A DNA stretch of 64,000 nt from JALHFZ01 sp964483085 (lineage in GTDB: Bacteria > Synergistota > Synergistia > Synergistales > Aminobacteriaceae). Position 1 is the stretch's first letter. Each line of letters begins with the position of its first letter. The DNA is taken from the NCBI GenBank assembly GCA_964483085.1, contig CAYZZX010000001.1, positions 1-64,000 of the forward strand. The letters are read 5' to 3'. The notes under the pieces were generated by a model. The model had not been told where the DNA came from. It did no database searches and saw nothing but the letters and a program-made list of their open reading frames with translations. Below are positions 16,431 to 24,867 of this stretch, one piece after another. A program made the position numbers and the translations under genes.

Positions 16431-17654
16431 ATGGAAAAAAAATACAAGATTCCTATAGGCCCCGTGCACGTGGGGCTGAAAGAGCCCATCACCGCCTGGC
16501 TCGACCTCGAGGGGGAGAAGATCGTGGGCGCCACAGTGCGCCCGGGAGCAATTCACCGCGGGATTGAATACATGGCCCGTGACCGCAACCCCATACAGGT
16601 GATCTATCTGTCCGAACGGATCTGCGGTATCTGCTCCTTCGCTCACATCATAGCCTTCGTGCGGGCAGTGGAGGACGCGGCGAACATCCCCGTTCCTCCG
16701 AGAGGACAGTATATCCGTACTCTGGTGCTTGAGCTGGAGCGTCTCCATTCTCATATGCTCTGGGCGGGAGTGGCCTGCTACACCATAGGCTTCGACTCGG
16801 CCTTTCATCTCGGCATGGTCCTTCGGGAGAAGGTCATGGATGTGCTCGAGGCCCTCTCGGGAAACCGGGTGAACTACGGCGTCGGCACTGTGGGCGGTGT
16901 GCGGTGGGATATCACTCCTGCCGTGGCTAAGTCCGTGAAGGACATGCTCCGGTTCTACCGCAGGGAATTCGCCCCCTTCTACGACGTCGTGACGGGAGAC
17001 TCCATAGCCCTTGCGCGGATGCGCAACGTAGGCGTGCTGACCTATGAAGAGGCCATCCGCCATACTGCCGTGGGCCCGACTGCCCGGGCTAGCGGTGTGC
17101 GGTGCGATCTGAGAAAGACCTCACCCTATGAAGCCTACGCTGATTTCAATGTGGAGGCGATCGTTCCTCAGGATTTCTACGGAAAAGCCTACGGCGATGT
17201 CTTCGACCGTTTTCTCGTGAGAGTTCACGAGGTCTACCAGTCCCTTGAGATCATCGACCATGTCATGCAGGGTCTGCCCGAGGGGGAGATCGTCTGGGAG
17301 AAGAACCTGAATAAGGTCCTCGCCTATACTAAAAAAGCCGAAGGCACGGGAATTGCGTCCATTGAAGCCCCCCGGGGGGACGATACCCATATAGTTCACC
17401 TCGCCGCCGGAGATGAGAATATCACCTGGTGGAAGGTCCGCGCACCGACCTACTCGAACGCGGTCTCCTGGCCTCTCATGTTCAGAAATAACGAGCTGGC
17501 CGACGCACCTCTCATCATCAACAGCATCGACCCGTGCATCTCCTGCATGGAGAGGATGCTCATCACCGACGCCTCGGGAGAACGGTCAGTAGTCACCCGA
17601 ACGGAACTGCTCGATAAATGCAGAGAAAAAACAAGGAGGCTGATGGAGAAATGA
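16431..17654 (+). CDS. mbhL: Mbh [NiFe]-hydrogenase large (catalytic) subunit L
   Basis: A 407-residue catalytic subunit. Both nickel-binding pairs are intact: R-I-C-G-I-C (Cys65, Cys68) and D-P-C-I-S-C (Cys369, Cys372). This distinguishes it from complex I NuoD, which lacks these cysteines. The 35-residue tail after the last cysteine shows no obvious maturation-protease site (no His three residues after the final Cys), as in several group 4 enzymes. Predicted reaction: proton reduction to H2 with electrons from reduced ferredoxin. The hyp maturation genes are not in the window. Confidence 0.95.
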   Translation: MEKKYKIPIGPVHVGLKEPITAWLDLEGEKIVGATVRPGAIHRGIEYMARDRNPIQVIYLSERICGICSFAHIIAFVRAVEDAANIPVPPRGQYIRTLVLELERLHSHMLWAGVACYTIGFDSAFHLGMVLREKVMDVLEALSGNRVNYGVGTVGGVRWDITPAVAKSVKDMLRFYRREFAPFYDVVTGDSIALARMRNVGVLTYEEAIRHTAVGPTARASGVRCDLRKTSPYEAYADFNVEAIVPQDFYGKAYGDVFDRFLVRVHEVYQSLEIIDHVMQGLPEGEIVWEKNLNKVLAYTKKAEGTGIASIEAPRGDDTHIVHLAAGDENITWWKVRAPTYSNAVSWPLMFRNNELADAPLIINSIDPCISCMERMLITDASGERSVVTRTELLDKCREKTRRLMEK

Positions 17655-18646
17655 TCATGAATCTGGTCATGCGTCTTGTAGCGGGTTCGGCCCTCCTGCT
17701 GCTCGTCCTTGTAATCGCCTTCTTTTTCGACGGTGTGGACAGGATCGTCAGCGCCAGGATGCAGCGCCGGTACGGGCCGCCCATCTGGCAGCCCTTCTAC
17801 GACTTTCTCAAGCTCCTCGGAAAAGAAAACATCGTTCCCCGCCGGGCTACCGCCTGGGCCTTCAACGGAGCACCCTGGATGGCGGCGGCGAGCGCGCTTT
17901 TGATATTCCTTTACATACCCATCGGATCAATTCCTCCCATCCTCGGCGGAGAAGGGGACATCATCTTGATCCTCTACCTTCTCATTCTCTCCGCCGTTTC
18001 AATGGCGGTAGGAGGATTCGCCAGCGGCAACCCCATAGCCAACGTGGGTGCTCAGCGTGAGATGATCCTGATGATGAGCTACGAGCTGCCCCTCGCGGTG
18101 GTGGCCTCCACTCTCGCGTGGATAGCCTACCGAACGGGGATGCCCGGTGAACCCTTCAGCCTGGAGACCTTCAGCGGCATGTCCGTCTGGAGCGTTCTCG
18201 GGAAGTCGGGGATCGTAGGTGTCGCCTGCCTCTTCGTGGCCCTCGTCCTTGTGGTGCCCGGTGAAACAGGAAAAGGCCCCATGGATATTCCCGAGGCCAA
18301 GACGGAGATTCTCGAAGGGCTGATCATCGAATACTCGGGGACGAACCTGGCTCTTTTCAAGGTAACCTTCGCCCTCCGTTCCCTTGTGATGGCCTCACTG
18401 ATCGTCGCCCTCTTTTTCCCGTGGTCCCTGGGGAGGATGATCGGCGCCGGAGGGATAATCCTCTTCGCCCTCGACTTCGTCTTCTTCTGGGTGAAAGTCT
18501 TCCTGGTCTACATGGTCGTGATTACCTTCATGAGGACCGCCTTCGGCCGGTTCAAGATCTGGCAGGCCTCCGAATTCTACATCATCAAGGTGGCGGGACT
18601 CTCCCTTGCCGGGATGATCCTCGTCTCCGTCGACCTTCTGCTCTAG
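17651..18646 (+). CDS. mbhM: Mbh hydrogenase membrane anchor subunit M (NuoH-like)
   Basis: About 331 residues with eight hydrophobic helices. The NuoH/HyfC family core is present, including an R-x-Q-x-R-Y-G-P segment near residue 35, the E-T-G-K-G-P-M-D-I-P-E-A-K-T-E loop (about residues 206-220) and the following E-Y-S-G. It couples electron transfer in MbhJKLN to the antiporter-like subunits. ATG at 17651 overlaps the mbhL stop (ATGA) and is served by aaggagg inside mbhL; an upstream start in the mbhL tail is less likely. Confidence 0.93.
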   Translation: MIMNLVMRLVAGSALLLLVLVIAFFFDGVDRIVSARMQRRYGPPIWQPFYDFLKLLGKENIVPRRATAWAFNGAPWMAAASALLIFLYIPIGSIPPILGGEGDIILILYLLILSAVSMAVGGFASGNPIANVGAQREMILMMSYELPLAVVASTLAWIAYRTGMPGEPFSLETFSGMSVWSVLGKSGIVGVACLFVALVLVVPGETGKGPMDIPEAKTEILEGLIIEYSGTNLALFKVTFALRSLVMASLIVALFFPWSLGRMIGAGGIILFALDFVFFWVKVFLVYMVVITFMRTAFGRFKIWQASEFYIIKVAGLSLAGMILVSVDLLL

Positions 18647-18662
18647 GAAAGGGGGAAGCGCT

Positions 18663-19346
18663 GTGAACCGAATGACGATTCAACTGATACACCAGCTCTG
18701 GGAAAAGGTCTTCACCAACTCCTTTCCTGTATCCGCCATGCCCGACTCGCTCTCCGACGCCCTTCTCGCCGCTCAGGACGGTAAGATCACCCTGAATCCC
18801 CCCGTGGACATAGGGTATCGGTTCCGGGGAAGAGTGGACTACGACAGAGCCGCCTGCATCGGGTGCAAGCTCTGCATTAAAGTCTGCCCGGCGAATGCCA
18901 TCGAATTTCTTCCGGAGGATAAGAAGGTGCAGATACACAACGACCGCTGCTGCTTCTGCGGTCAGTGCGTGGAGATCTGTCCCGTGAAATGCCTCTCCAT
19001 GTCTGACGAATTTCTCATCTCCTCCTACGACCGGAAGGAGCAGATCACCACGGACTCCGGCAAGCCCCTTCCTGCGGAGGGACCGTCGGAAGAGAATCTT
19101 CCCGTCTCCATGAAAAAGACCGTCTACCGTATCGACAAGGAGAAGTGCATCGGCTGCACCATCTGTGCCAAAAACTGCCCCGTCCACTGCATCACCGGCA
19201 CGGTGAAGCAGCCCCACATCATTGACGAAGAGCAGTGCATCGGTTGCGCGAAATGCGCCGAGGTCTGTCCGAAGGACGCCATCGATATTCAGGAGATTGA
19301 CGTCCCCTCACCAGAAAAGGCAGCTTCGGAAACAGAAAAAAAATAA
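18663..19346 (+). CDS. mbhN: Mbh hydrogenase ferredoxin-like subunit N with four [4Fe-4S] motifs
   Basis: A 227-residue polyferredoxin. The first half is NuoI/MbhN-like, with C-x2-C-x2-C-x3-C-P at about residues 65-75 and a second at about 96-107. After a ~50-residue linker come two more C-x2-C-x2-C-x3-C-P motifs starting at Cys162 and Cys192. Archaeal MbhN has only two clusters in ~140 residues, so this is an extended form. The C-terminal pair resembles the ferredoxin tail of NuoF/HydB-type subunits. Role: accepts electrons from soluble ferredoxin and passes them to MbhJ. It is the last gene of the operon. Confidence 0.92.
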   Translation: MNRMTIQLIHQLWEKVFTNSFPVSAMPDSLSDALLAAQDGKITLNPPVDIGYRFRGRVDYDRAACIGCKLCIKVCPANAIEFLPEDKKVQIHNDRCCFCGQCVEICPVKCLSMSDEFLISSYDRKEQITTDSGKPLPAEGPSEENLPVSMKKTVYRIDKEKCIGCTICAKNCPVHCITGTVKQPHIIDEEQCIGCAKCAEVCPKDAIDIQEIDVPSPEKAASETEKK

Positions 19347-19367
19347 GGCAATATACGCTGAAATACT

Positions 19368-19397
19368 CAGGGCGGCCCCTTGCAAGGGGCCGCCCTG
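19368..19397. terminator. Strong hairpin between convergent mbhN and gltX
   Basis: A near-perfect 13-base stem (cagggcggcccc pairing with ggggccgccctg) lies 22 bases after mbhN and 26 bases past the gltX stop. T tracts are poor on both sides, so efficiency is uncertain. Confidence 0.55.
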
Positions 19398-19422
19398 ATC
19401 TGTTGTATCTTGAGAAAAGCTC

Positions 19423-20739
19423 TTACTCTACGAAGCCGAAATGGGCGATCCGCCTGCGGGACTCCTCCCGGCCGAGATGTTCGGCCACCTCGAAGATTCC
19501 GGGGCTGACCTTCATTCCCGTCAGGGCCATGCGGAAGGGCATGGCGATCTCCTTCATTTTGACTCCTTCCCGCTCGCTCCATTCGCGGGTGAAGGTCTCC
19601 AGCTCCGGCGCCTTCCACTCGGGATGAGCGAAAAGATCGCCGTAGAAGCGGCGCAGAACGGGGAGCTGCGCTTCCTTCACGTCCGAGGCATCGTACCGTT
19701 CCTTGACGGGCTCGAAGGAAAGGAAATAATCGGAGTAGCCGGCGACCTGCTTTGCCGTCTGTCCTCTCCCCTCAAGGACTTCAAGAGATACGGCAAGATA
19801 TTCTCTCGAGTGGGCGTCCACCGGAAGGCCCATCTCCCGCCAGAAGGGCTCAACGAGGGCCAGGCGGTCGTAAGGGTCCATCCGTTTGATATGTTCCTGA
19901 TTGATGAAGTTCAGCTTGTCCATATCGAGGACCGCCGGTCGTTTTGTCACCCTCGACAGCTCGAAGAGTTCGATGGCCTCGGCACGGCTGAAAATCTCGT
20001 TATCCTCCCCTGCTGACCAGCCGAGAAGAGCGAGGAAGTTGAACACGGAGTCGGGCATGTACCCCATATCCCGGTATTCGTAGACGCTCGTGGCGCCCTG
20101 GCGCTTTGAGAGCTTCTTTTTGTCCGTTCCGAGGATCATGGGAAGATGGCCGAAGGCGGGCCGCTTCCATTCGAGAGCGTCATAGAGGAGCAGCTGTTTC
20201 GGAGTGTTGGAGATATGGTCCTCTCCACGGATGACGTGGGAGATCTCCATGAAGTGATCGTCCACGACGACGGCGTAGTTGTATGTGGGCATTCCGTCGC
20301 TCTTGATGAGCACCACGTCTTTCAGGGTGTCGCTCATCATCTCGATGGAGCCGTAGACCACGTCGTCGAAGCGGAGGGGTATCCCCGGAAGTACGCGGAA
20401 AAGAACTGCGTCCCCCTCACGGTAGGCCTTTCCCTCGTTCACGAGCCGGTTGGCCGTCTCATGATAGAGGTCGAGGCGTTCTGACTGGCGGTAGGGGCCG
20501 TAGTTTCCGCCCCGGTTCGGCCCTTCGTCCCAGTCGAGGCCGAGCCATTCCATCCCCGACATGATCGTCTCCTCAAACTCTTGCGTAGAACGTGCCCGGT
20601 CTGTGTCCTCGATGCGGAGGATGAAACTGCCGCCCGTGTGGCGGGCCCAGAGCCAGTTGAAGAGGGCTGTATGGCCTCCTCCTATGTGAAGCGCTCCGGT
20701 GGGGCTGGGCGCGAAACGTACTCTTGCTTTTTCTGCCAT
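19423..20739 (-). CDS. gltX: Glutamyl-tRNA synthetase (short form lacking the zinc-binding segment)
   Basis: 438 residues. The class I signatures are P-S-P-T-G-A-L-H-I-G-G (about residues 11-21) and K-L-S-K-R (209-213). Between residues ~105 and 112, where most bacterial GltX have a C-x-C ... C zinc knuckle of ~30 residues, this protein goes straight from K-A-Y-R to A-V-L-F. The catalytic core lacks nothing else obvious, and an anticodon-binding helical domain follows. The start is set at 20739 because gggaggt lies eight bases upstream; the frame remains open further upstream only as antisense of polA. A window-encoded GlnRS means this enzyme need only charge tRNA-Glu. Confidence 0.93.
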   Translation of the reverse strand: MAEKARVRFAPSPTGALHIGGGHTALFNWLWARHTGGSFILRIEDTDRARSTQEFEETIMSGMEWLGLDWDEGPNRGGNYGPYRQSERLDLYHETANRLVNEGKAYREGDAVLFRVLPGIPLRFDDVVYGSIEMMSDTLKDVVLIKSDGMPTYNYAVVVDDHFMEISHVIRGEDHISNTPKQLLLYDALEWKRPAFGHLPMILGTDKKKLSKRQGATSVYEYRDMGYMPDSVFNFLALLGWSAGEDNEIFSRAEAIELFELSRVTKRPAVLDMDKLNFINQEHIKRMDPYDRLALVEPFWREMGLPVDAHSREYLAVSLEVLEGRGQTAKQVAGYSDYFLSFEPVKERYDASDVKEAQLPVLRRFYGDLFAHPEWKAPELETFTREWSEREGVKMKEIAMPFRMALTGMKVSPGIFEVAEHLGREESRRRIAHFGFVE

Positions 20740-20805
20740 GGATGATGTACCTCCCGGTTTCCTTTTCTTCCCTGCGAATTTGTGCATGAAAGGTGACAAT
20801 GGGTT

Positions 20806-20811
20806 ATTATA
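20806..20811 (-). promoter_or_regulatory. Candidate -10 box for gltX in the divergent gltX/polA gap
   Basis: A consensus TATAAT reads on the minus strand inside GGTATAATAACC, a near-palindrome that could also supply the plus-strand polA -10 box (TTATTAT). No good -35 boxes are visible. Confidence 0.35.
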
Positions 20812-20829
20812 CCTCAGGGAAGACAAGAT

Positions 20830-23406
20830 TTGGACACAAAGGATGTGAGTTTCCTGAAAGAGAAAAAACTGCTGCTCGTGGACGGCCACGGACTGGCCTT
20901 TCGGGCTTTCTACGCTCTGCCGCCATTGACGGCTCCCGACGGAACGCCGACGAACGCCCTCGTTGGGTTTTTTAATATGTTCGCGAAGATCCTTGATGAA
21001 TGGAAGCCCGACCTCTACGGCGTGGTCTTCGATGCCCCCGGGCCGACCCACCGCCATCTGGCCTTCAAGGAGTACAAGGCGGGAAGAAAACCCACCCCCG
21101 AAGAATTCAAGCCCCAGGTCCCTCTTCTCATCGACCTGCTTCAGGCCCTCGGTGTTCCCGTCATCCGCCGGGACGGAGTGGAGGCGGACGATGTTCTGGC
21201 CTCCGTGGCGTGTACCGCCGCGGCCGAGTCCATGGAGACCCTTATCCTCTCCTCCGACAAGGATATGCTTCAGGTTCTGGCCCCTCATCTGTCGGTCCTC
21301 CGGCCGAAGACGGGGATTAGCTCCTTTCAGATGGTCGACGAGGCCTCCTTCACGAAGGATTTCGGCTTCGCCCCCGCCCTGATGGCCGATTATCTCGCCC
21401 TCCTCGGAGACGCCTCGGACAACGTTCCCGGAATGCCCGGAGTGGGGGAGAAGACCGCCAAGAAACTTATCTCCAGGTACGGTCCCCTTGAAAAGATTCA
21501 TGAAAATCTGGACGAGCTGAAACCCGCTCTCCGGAAAAAGTTCACAGAGGGGTGGGAGCAGGCCCTTCTCAGCAGGGAGCTGATCCGGCTTCTCTGCGAG
21601 ACGAAGGAAGACTTGACGGAGTATGAACCTCGGGAGGGGGATATGGAGCGGTTTCATGCCCTCTGCGAATCCCTCGGAATGCATCGGATCGCGGAGAAAT
21701 TCGCCCCCGGAGCTACCGATTCCGCCGGTGCGTCGCTTTCACAAGAGCCGACGCTGCCTGAAAGCCGGAGCGCGACAAGAGAAGACCTTTTGAAAAAAGA
21801 CCGCCTCGCCTTTCTCCCCCGTATCGAGGGAAAATACCCCCTCTCATTGAAAGTAGAGAATTTCGTCCTCGCTGCAGAGGACGGCGACTTCGCCCTTTTC
21901 GCGGGGAGTGACGCGGAAGGAGTTCTCAAGGAGTTCTCCGGGTCAATGATCATACTGCCCGATTTCAAGGAGGCGGCCGCCTGTCTCGGGCCTGAAGTTT
22001 TCGCCGGGAAAAGGGTGGGGGACTACAAGTCCGCCCACTACCTTCTGCACCCGGATAAAACCGTCCATCTTCCCGAGGCCGATGTGGCGGAATATTCCCT
22101 CCTCTCCCCCGAGCGGCAGGGGATCGTCCTCCTCCGGGAATACCGGAGACTTGAGAGCGCTCTTGACGCGTACGACGGCCTGCCCTCTTTGCTGGAAGAG
22201 GTTGACCTGCCCCTCATTCCGGTCCTCGTGAATATGGAGCAGTACGGCATCGGATGTGATCCGGAGAGCTACGGGACTCTTGAGGATGACCTCGGCCAGC
22301 GTCTTGGAGAAATCGACGAGGAGATCGCCGCGAAGGCAGAGGAACGGATCAATCTTAATTCTCCGAAGCAGGTTGGATGGCTTCTTTTCGAAAAACTCGG
22401 CCTGCCCGCTGGAAAAACCACGAAGACAGGATATTCAACGGATGTCTCCGTCCTTGAGGGGCTGGCAGCTCTGGGAAAACCCTTTGACGAAGTTCCCCTT
22501 CTTCTTCTCGAGTACCGGGAGCTTTCAAAAATGCTCTCGGGCTTCGTTCAGCCTCTCGTCAAATCGGCCCTCACGGGAGAGGGGCTCATCCACAGCACTT
22601 TTGAACCGGCCGTCACCGGAACAGGAAGGCTCAGCAGCAGAGACCCCAATCTGCAGAACCTCCCCTCCTTCGGAGAATGGTCCAGAAGAATCAAAGAGGG
22701 GCTCCACCCTCACGATAAGGAGCGGATGTTCGTCTCCGCCGACTATTCCCAGATCGAACTTCGGGTTCTCGCCCACGTCTCGGGAGAGGAGCGTCTCAAG
22801 GAGGCCTTCGCCGCGGGGCGTGATATCCATACCGAGACAGCCTCGTGGGTCTTCGACACTGAGGGCTCTCTTGTCACTCAGGAGCTTCGCAGAATAGCCA
22901 AGATGATCAACTTCGGCCTTCTCTACGGAATGAGCTCCTTCGGCCTCGCTCAGCGTCTCGCTATCGGCCGTTCGGAAGCCTCGTCGATCATAAAGCGCTA
23001 TTTCGAAGCCCTTCCGGGAGTGAAGGCGTACCTCGAGAACAGCTTCGAGGAGGCAAAAAAGCGCGGGTACACAAGAACCCTCAGAGGCAGAATCCGCCCC
23101 CTCGGCGAAGTATCAGTCTCCCCCCGGGACAGGGACGGCCTCCGCAGAATTGCAGTGAACACCCCTCTCCAGGGGACGGCGGCGGACATCGCCCGCAAGG
23201 CCATGGTGGATTTCGAGGCGTTCTATCCAGCTTCAGGAGCTGTCCGTCTGGTCCTGCAGGTCCACGACTCCCTTGTGTGCGAGTGCCCGACGGATGACGC
23301 CGACGAGGTTGAGGGCAATCTGAGGCGGATTATGGAGAGCGCGGCAGTTCTCTCTGTTCCGCTGAAGGTCGAATCGAAAAAAGGCGCAAATCTGTCGGAA
23401 GTGTGA
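20830..23406 (+). CDS. polA: DNA polymerase I
   Basis: 858 residues. The N-terminal 5'-nuclease (about 1-290) carries A-D-D-V-L-A and the G-D-x-S-D-N-V-P-G helix-hairpin-helix region. The middle domain is a degenerate 3'-5' exonuclease without the D-x-E catalytic pair, so proofreading is probably lost. The C-terminal polymerase has motif A D-Y-S-Q-I-E-L-R (Asp638), motif B R-x3-K-x6-F-G-x2-Y-G (about 683-697) and motif C H-D-S (about residue 812). Role: Okazaki fragment maturation and repair. TTG at 20830 is the best start, with aggga upstream; GTG at 20845 is the alternative. Confidence 0.95.
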   Translation: MDTKDVSFLKEKKLLLVDGHGLAFRAFYALPPLTAPDGTPTNALVGFFNMFAKILDEWKPDLYGVVFDAPGPTHRHLAFKEYKAGRKPTPEEFKPQVPLLIDLLQALGVPVIRRDGVEADDVLASVACTAAAESMETLILSSDKDMLQVLAPHLSVLRPKTGISSFQMVDEASFTKDFGFAPALMADYLALLGDASDNVPGMPGVGEKTAKKLISRYGPLEKIHENLDELKPALRKKFTEGWEQALLSRELIRLLCETKEDLTEYEPREGDMERFHALCESLGMHRIAEKFAPGATDSAGASLSQEPTLPESRSATREDLLKKDRLAFLPRIEGKYPLSLKVENFVLAAEDGDFALFAGSDAEGVLKEFSGSMIILPDFKEAAACLGPEVFAGKRVGDYKSAHYLLHPDKTVHLPEADVAEYSLLSPERQGIVLLREYRRLESALDAYDGLPSLLEEVDLPLIPVLVNMEQYGIGCDPESYGTLEDDLGQRLGEIDEEIAAKAEERINLNSPKQVGWLLFEKLGLPAGKTTKTGYSTDVSVLEGLAALGKPFDEVPLLLLEYRELSKMLSGFVQPLVKSALTGEGLIHSTFEPAVTGTGRLSSRDPNLQNLPSFGEWSRRIKEGLHPHDKERMFVSADYSQIELRVLAHVSGEERLKEAFAAGRDIHTETASWVFDTEGSLVTQELRRIAKMINFGLLYGMSSFGLAQRLAIGRSEASSIIKRYFEALPGVKAYLENSFEEAKKRGYTRTLRGRIRPLGEVSVSPRDRDGLRRIAVNTPLQGTAADIARKAMVDFEAFYPASGAVRLVLQVHDSLVCECPTDDADEVEGNLRRIMESAAVLSVPLKVESKKGANLSEV

Positions 23407-23427
23407 TCGCCGGAAAAATGCCTTCTA

Positions 23428-23436
23428 TGGTAAAAT
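23428..23436 (+). promoter_or_regulatory. Extended -10 promoter for the PpiD-like gene
   Basis: TGGTAAAAT lies 44 bases before the GTG start, in the short gap after polA. Confidence 0.4.
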
Positions 23437-23479
23437 ATCCCCTTGGAAAGCGTAAATTTGAAAGAGAGGAAGATGTCCC

Positions 23480-24613
23480 GTGCTGATGAGAACCCTGAGA
23501 TCCCAGGTACGATGGATCATGATTGCAATTGTTATTCTGTTCGTCCTTTCCATTTTCGGAATGTACGGATTCAGTGGAGGGGGAAGTCGGGGCTCCAATC
23601 AGAACAGCAGCGAGGACTATACAGTTGCCGAAATCGATGGAAAAACCGTCCGCAGATCCCAACTCGAATCGCAGCTTCGCCAGTACGTCGAGCGCACGGA
23701 CGCAAGGGATATCACCTCGGCTGACATCCCCGGCCTCTACCAGCGGACCCTCGAAAATATGGCCATGGTCGCCATGCTCCAGAAAGAGGGAGAAGCCTCA
23801 GGCCTGAAGGCCACGGAAGAGGAGATCAATGCCGCAGTGAAGGAAGTTTCCGACCAGTTCCCCACCAAGGAAGCCTTCATGCAGTATGTCGATCAATCGG
23901 GCATCAAGATGGCCGATTTCCGCAAAAACATGGCAGAGCAGATCGTGCAGCAAAAACTCATGGAAAAATCCCTCGCCTCCATCGACCCCACGGATGAGGA
24001 GATGAAGGATTTCTACGAGAAGACCAAGATGCTTTTCTTCCATTCTCCGGAAGGCTCCACTGTAGATTTCCTGCGGGTGAAAAACCCCGAGACGGCGGAA
24101 AAATTCGCTTCTTCTCTGAAAGAGGGGGCGGAGTGGAACGTTGCCCTTGAAACAGTGGCATCTACTGACATCGTCGACAAAACACCGGAGACCGGACCTG
24201 TATTCATAGCCAATCAGGGCTTCAACGGCCCTCTTGCGTCCCTCGCAGAGCTTGAACCCGGAGTGGTGAGCTCTCCCCTTGAGATAGCCAGTGATGACAT
24301 CCTCGTGGCCGTCAAGCGCGAGAAAGTGCCTGAAAAGACCCTTGCCTACGACGAGGTGAGCGGCGATGTGAAGGGAATCCTCCTCGACCAGAAGCGCCGG
24401 GAGGAACAGTCGAAATTTTTCGCCGGATTGCTCGAAAAGGCGAATATCGTCATCCTGGATCCCTCTCTCTTTCCAAAGCCAGAAGCCCCGAAGCCTGAAG
24501 GCCAGAAGGATGCCGCCGTCTCGGCGGATGTTCAGCTGCCCGTCAGTGCCGATGCCGAAGGAGCAAAATCCGCCGATCCTCTGCCCCCTGTGAGCGGTGA
24601 CGCGGCGAAATAA
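23480..24613 (+). CDS. SurA/PpiD-like periplasmic chaperone with N-terminal membrane anchor
   Basis: 377 residues with an N-terminal hydrophobic helix (about residues 11-28) anchoring the protein, then a SurA-N type chaperone domain (V-A-E-I-D-G-K-T-V-R-R-S-Q-L-E followed by helices). A following domain sits in the parvulin position but lacks clear catalytic residues. The tail (~40 residues) is Pro/Ala/Lys-rich and disordered. Expected role: holding or folding exported proteins at the periplasmic face of the inner membrane. The GTG at 23480 has gaggaag eight bases upstream. Confidence 0.8.
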   Translation: MLMRTLRSQVRWIMIAIVILFVLSIFGMYGFSGGGSRGSNQNSSEDYTVAEIDGKTVRRSQLESQLRQYVERTDARDITSADIPGLYQRTLENMAMVAMLQKEGEASGLKATEEEINAAVKEVSDQFPTKEAFMQYVDQSGIKMADFRKNMAEQIVQQKLMEKSLASIDPTDEEMKDFYEKTKMLFFHSPEGSTVDFLRVKNPETAEKFASSLKEGAEWNVALETVASTDIVDKTPETGPVFIANQGFNGPLASLAELEPGVVSSPLEIASDDILVAVKREKVPEKTLAYDEVSGDVKGILLDQKRREEQSKFFAGLLEKANIVILDPSLFPKPEAPKPEGQKDAAVSADVQLPVSADAEGAKSADPLPPVSGDAAK

Positions 24614-24636
24614 GCTGTTCAAAGCCTTTTTGGCTC

Positions 24637-24665
24637 TTGACATACATAGCGGGGCTCACTAGAAT
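24637..24665 (+). promoter_or_regulatory. Promoter for the tRNA-Ser/tRNA-Arg pair
   Basis: Consensus TTGACA (24637-24642), exactly 17 bases, then TAGAAT (24660-24665). The first tRNA starts 15 bases later. Confidence 0.75.
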
Positions 24666-24680
24666 AGACTCCGCGATTGT

Positions 24681-24775
24681 GGTGGGTTGGCCGAGTAGGT
24701 TGAAGGCACTCGCCTGCTAAGCGAGTAAGGGGGCTGAAACCTCCTTCGAGGGTTCGAATCCCTCACCCACCGCCA
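24681..24775 (+). tRNA. tRNA-Ser (anticodon GCU)
   Basis: The acceptor stem GGTGGGT pairs with ACCCACC, with discriminator G and an encoded CCA (24773-24775). The anticodon stem CTCGC/GCGAG encloses loop CTGCTAA, giving anticodon GCT, which reads AGC/AGU serine codons. A long variable arm typical of type II serine tRNAs (AAGGGGGCTGAAACCTCCTT) and a GGTTCGAATCC T-arm are present. Confidence 0.97.
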
Positions 24776-24790
24776 TCACAATCTCAACGC

Positions 24791-24867
24791 GCGCCGGTAG
24801 CTCAGATGGATAGAGCGGCGGTCTACGGAACCGCAGGTCACGAGTTCGAATCTTGTCCGGCGCGCCA
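24791..24867 (+). tRNA. tRNA-Arg (anticodon ACG)
   Basis: The acceptor GCGCCGG pairs with CCGGCGC, with discriminator G and encoded CCA (24865-24867). The anticodon stem GCGGT/ACCGC holds loop CTACGGA, giving anticodon ACG. A34 must be deaminated to inosine to read CGU/CGC/CGA; the TadA enzyme for this is encoded at 30832-31308. It forms the left border of the AT-rich ald region. Confidence 0.97.

Noticed and set aside
20740..21684. Long upstream extension of the gltX frame
   Set aside because: It is antisense to polA and lacks a ribosome site; the GltX family start is at 20739 with a good Shine-Dalgarno.
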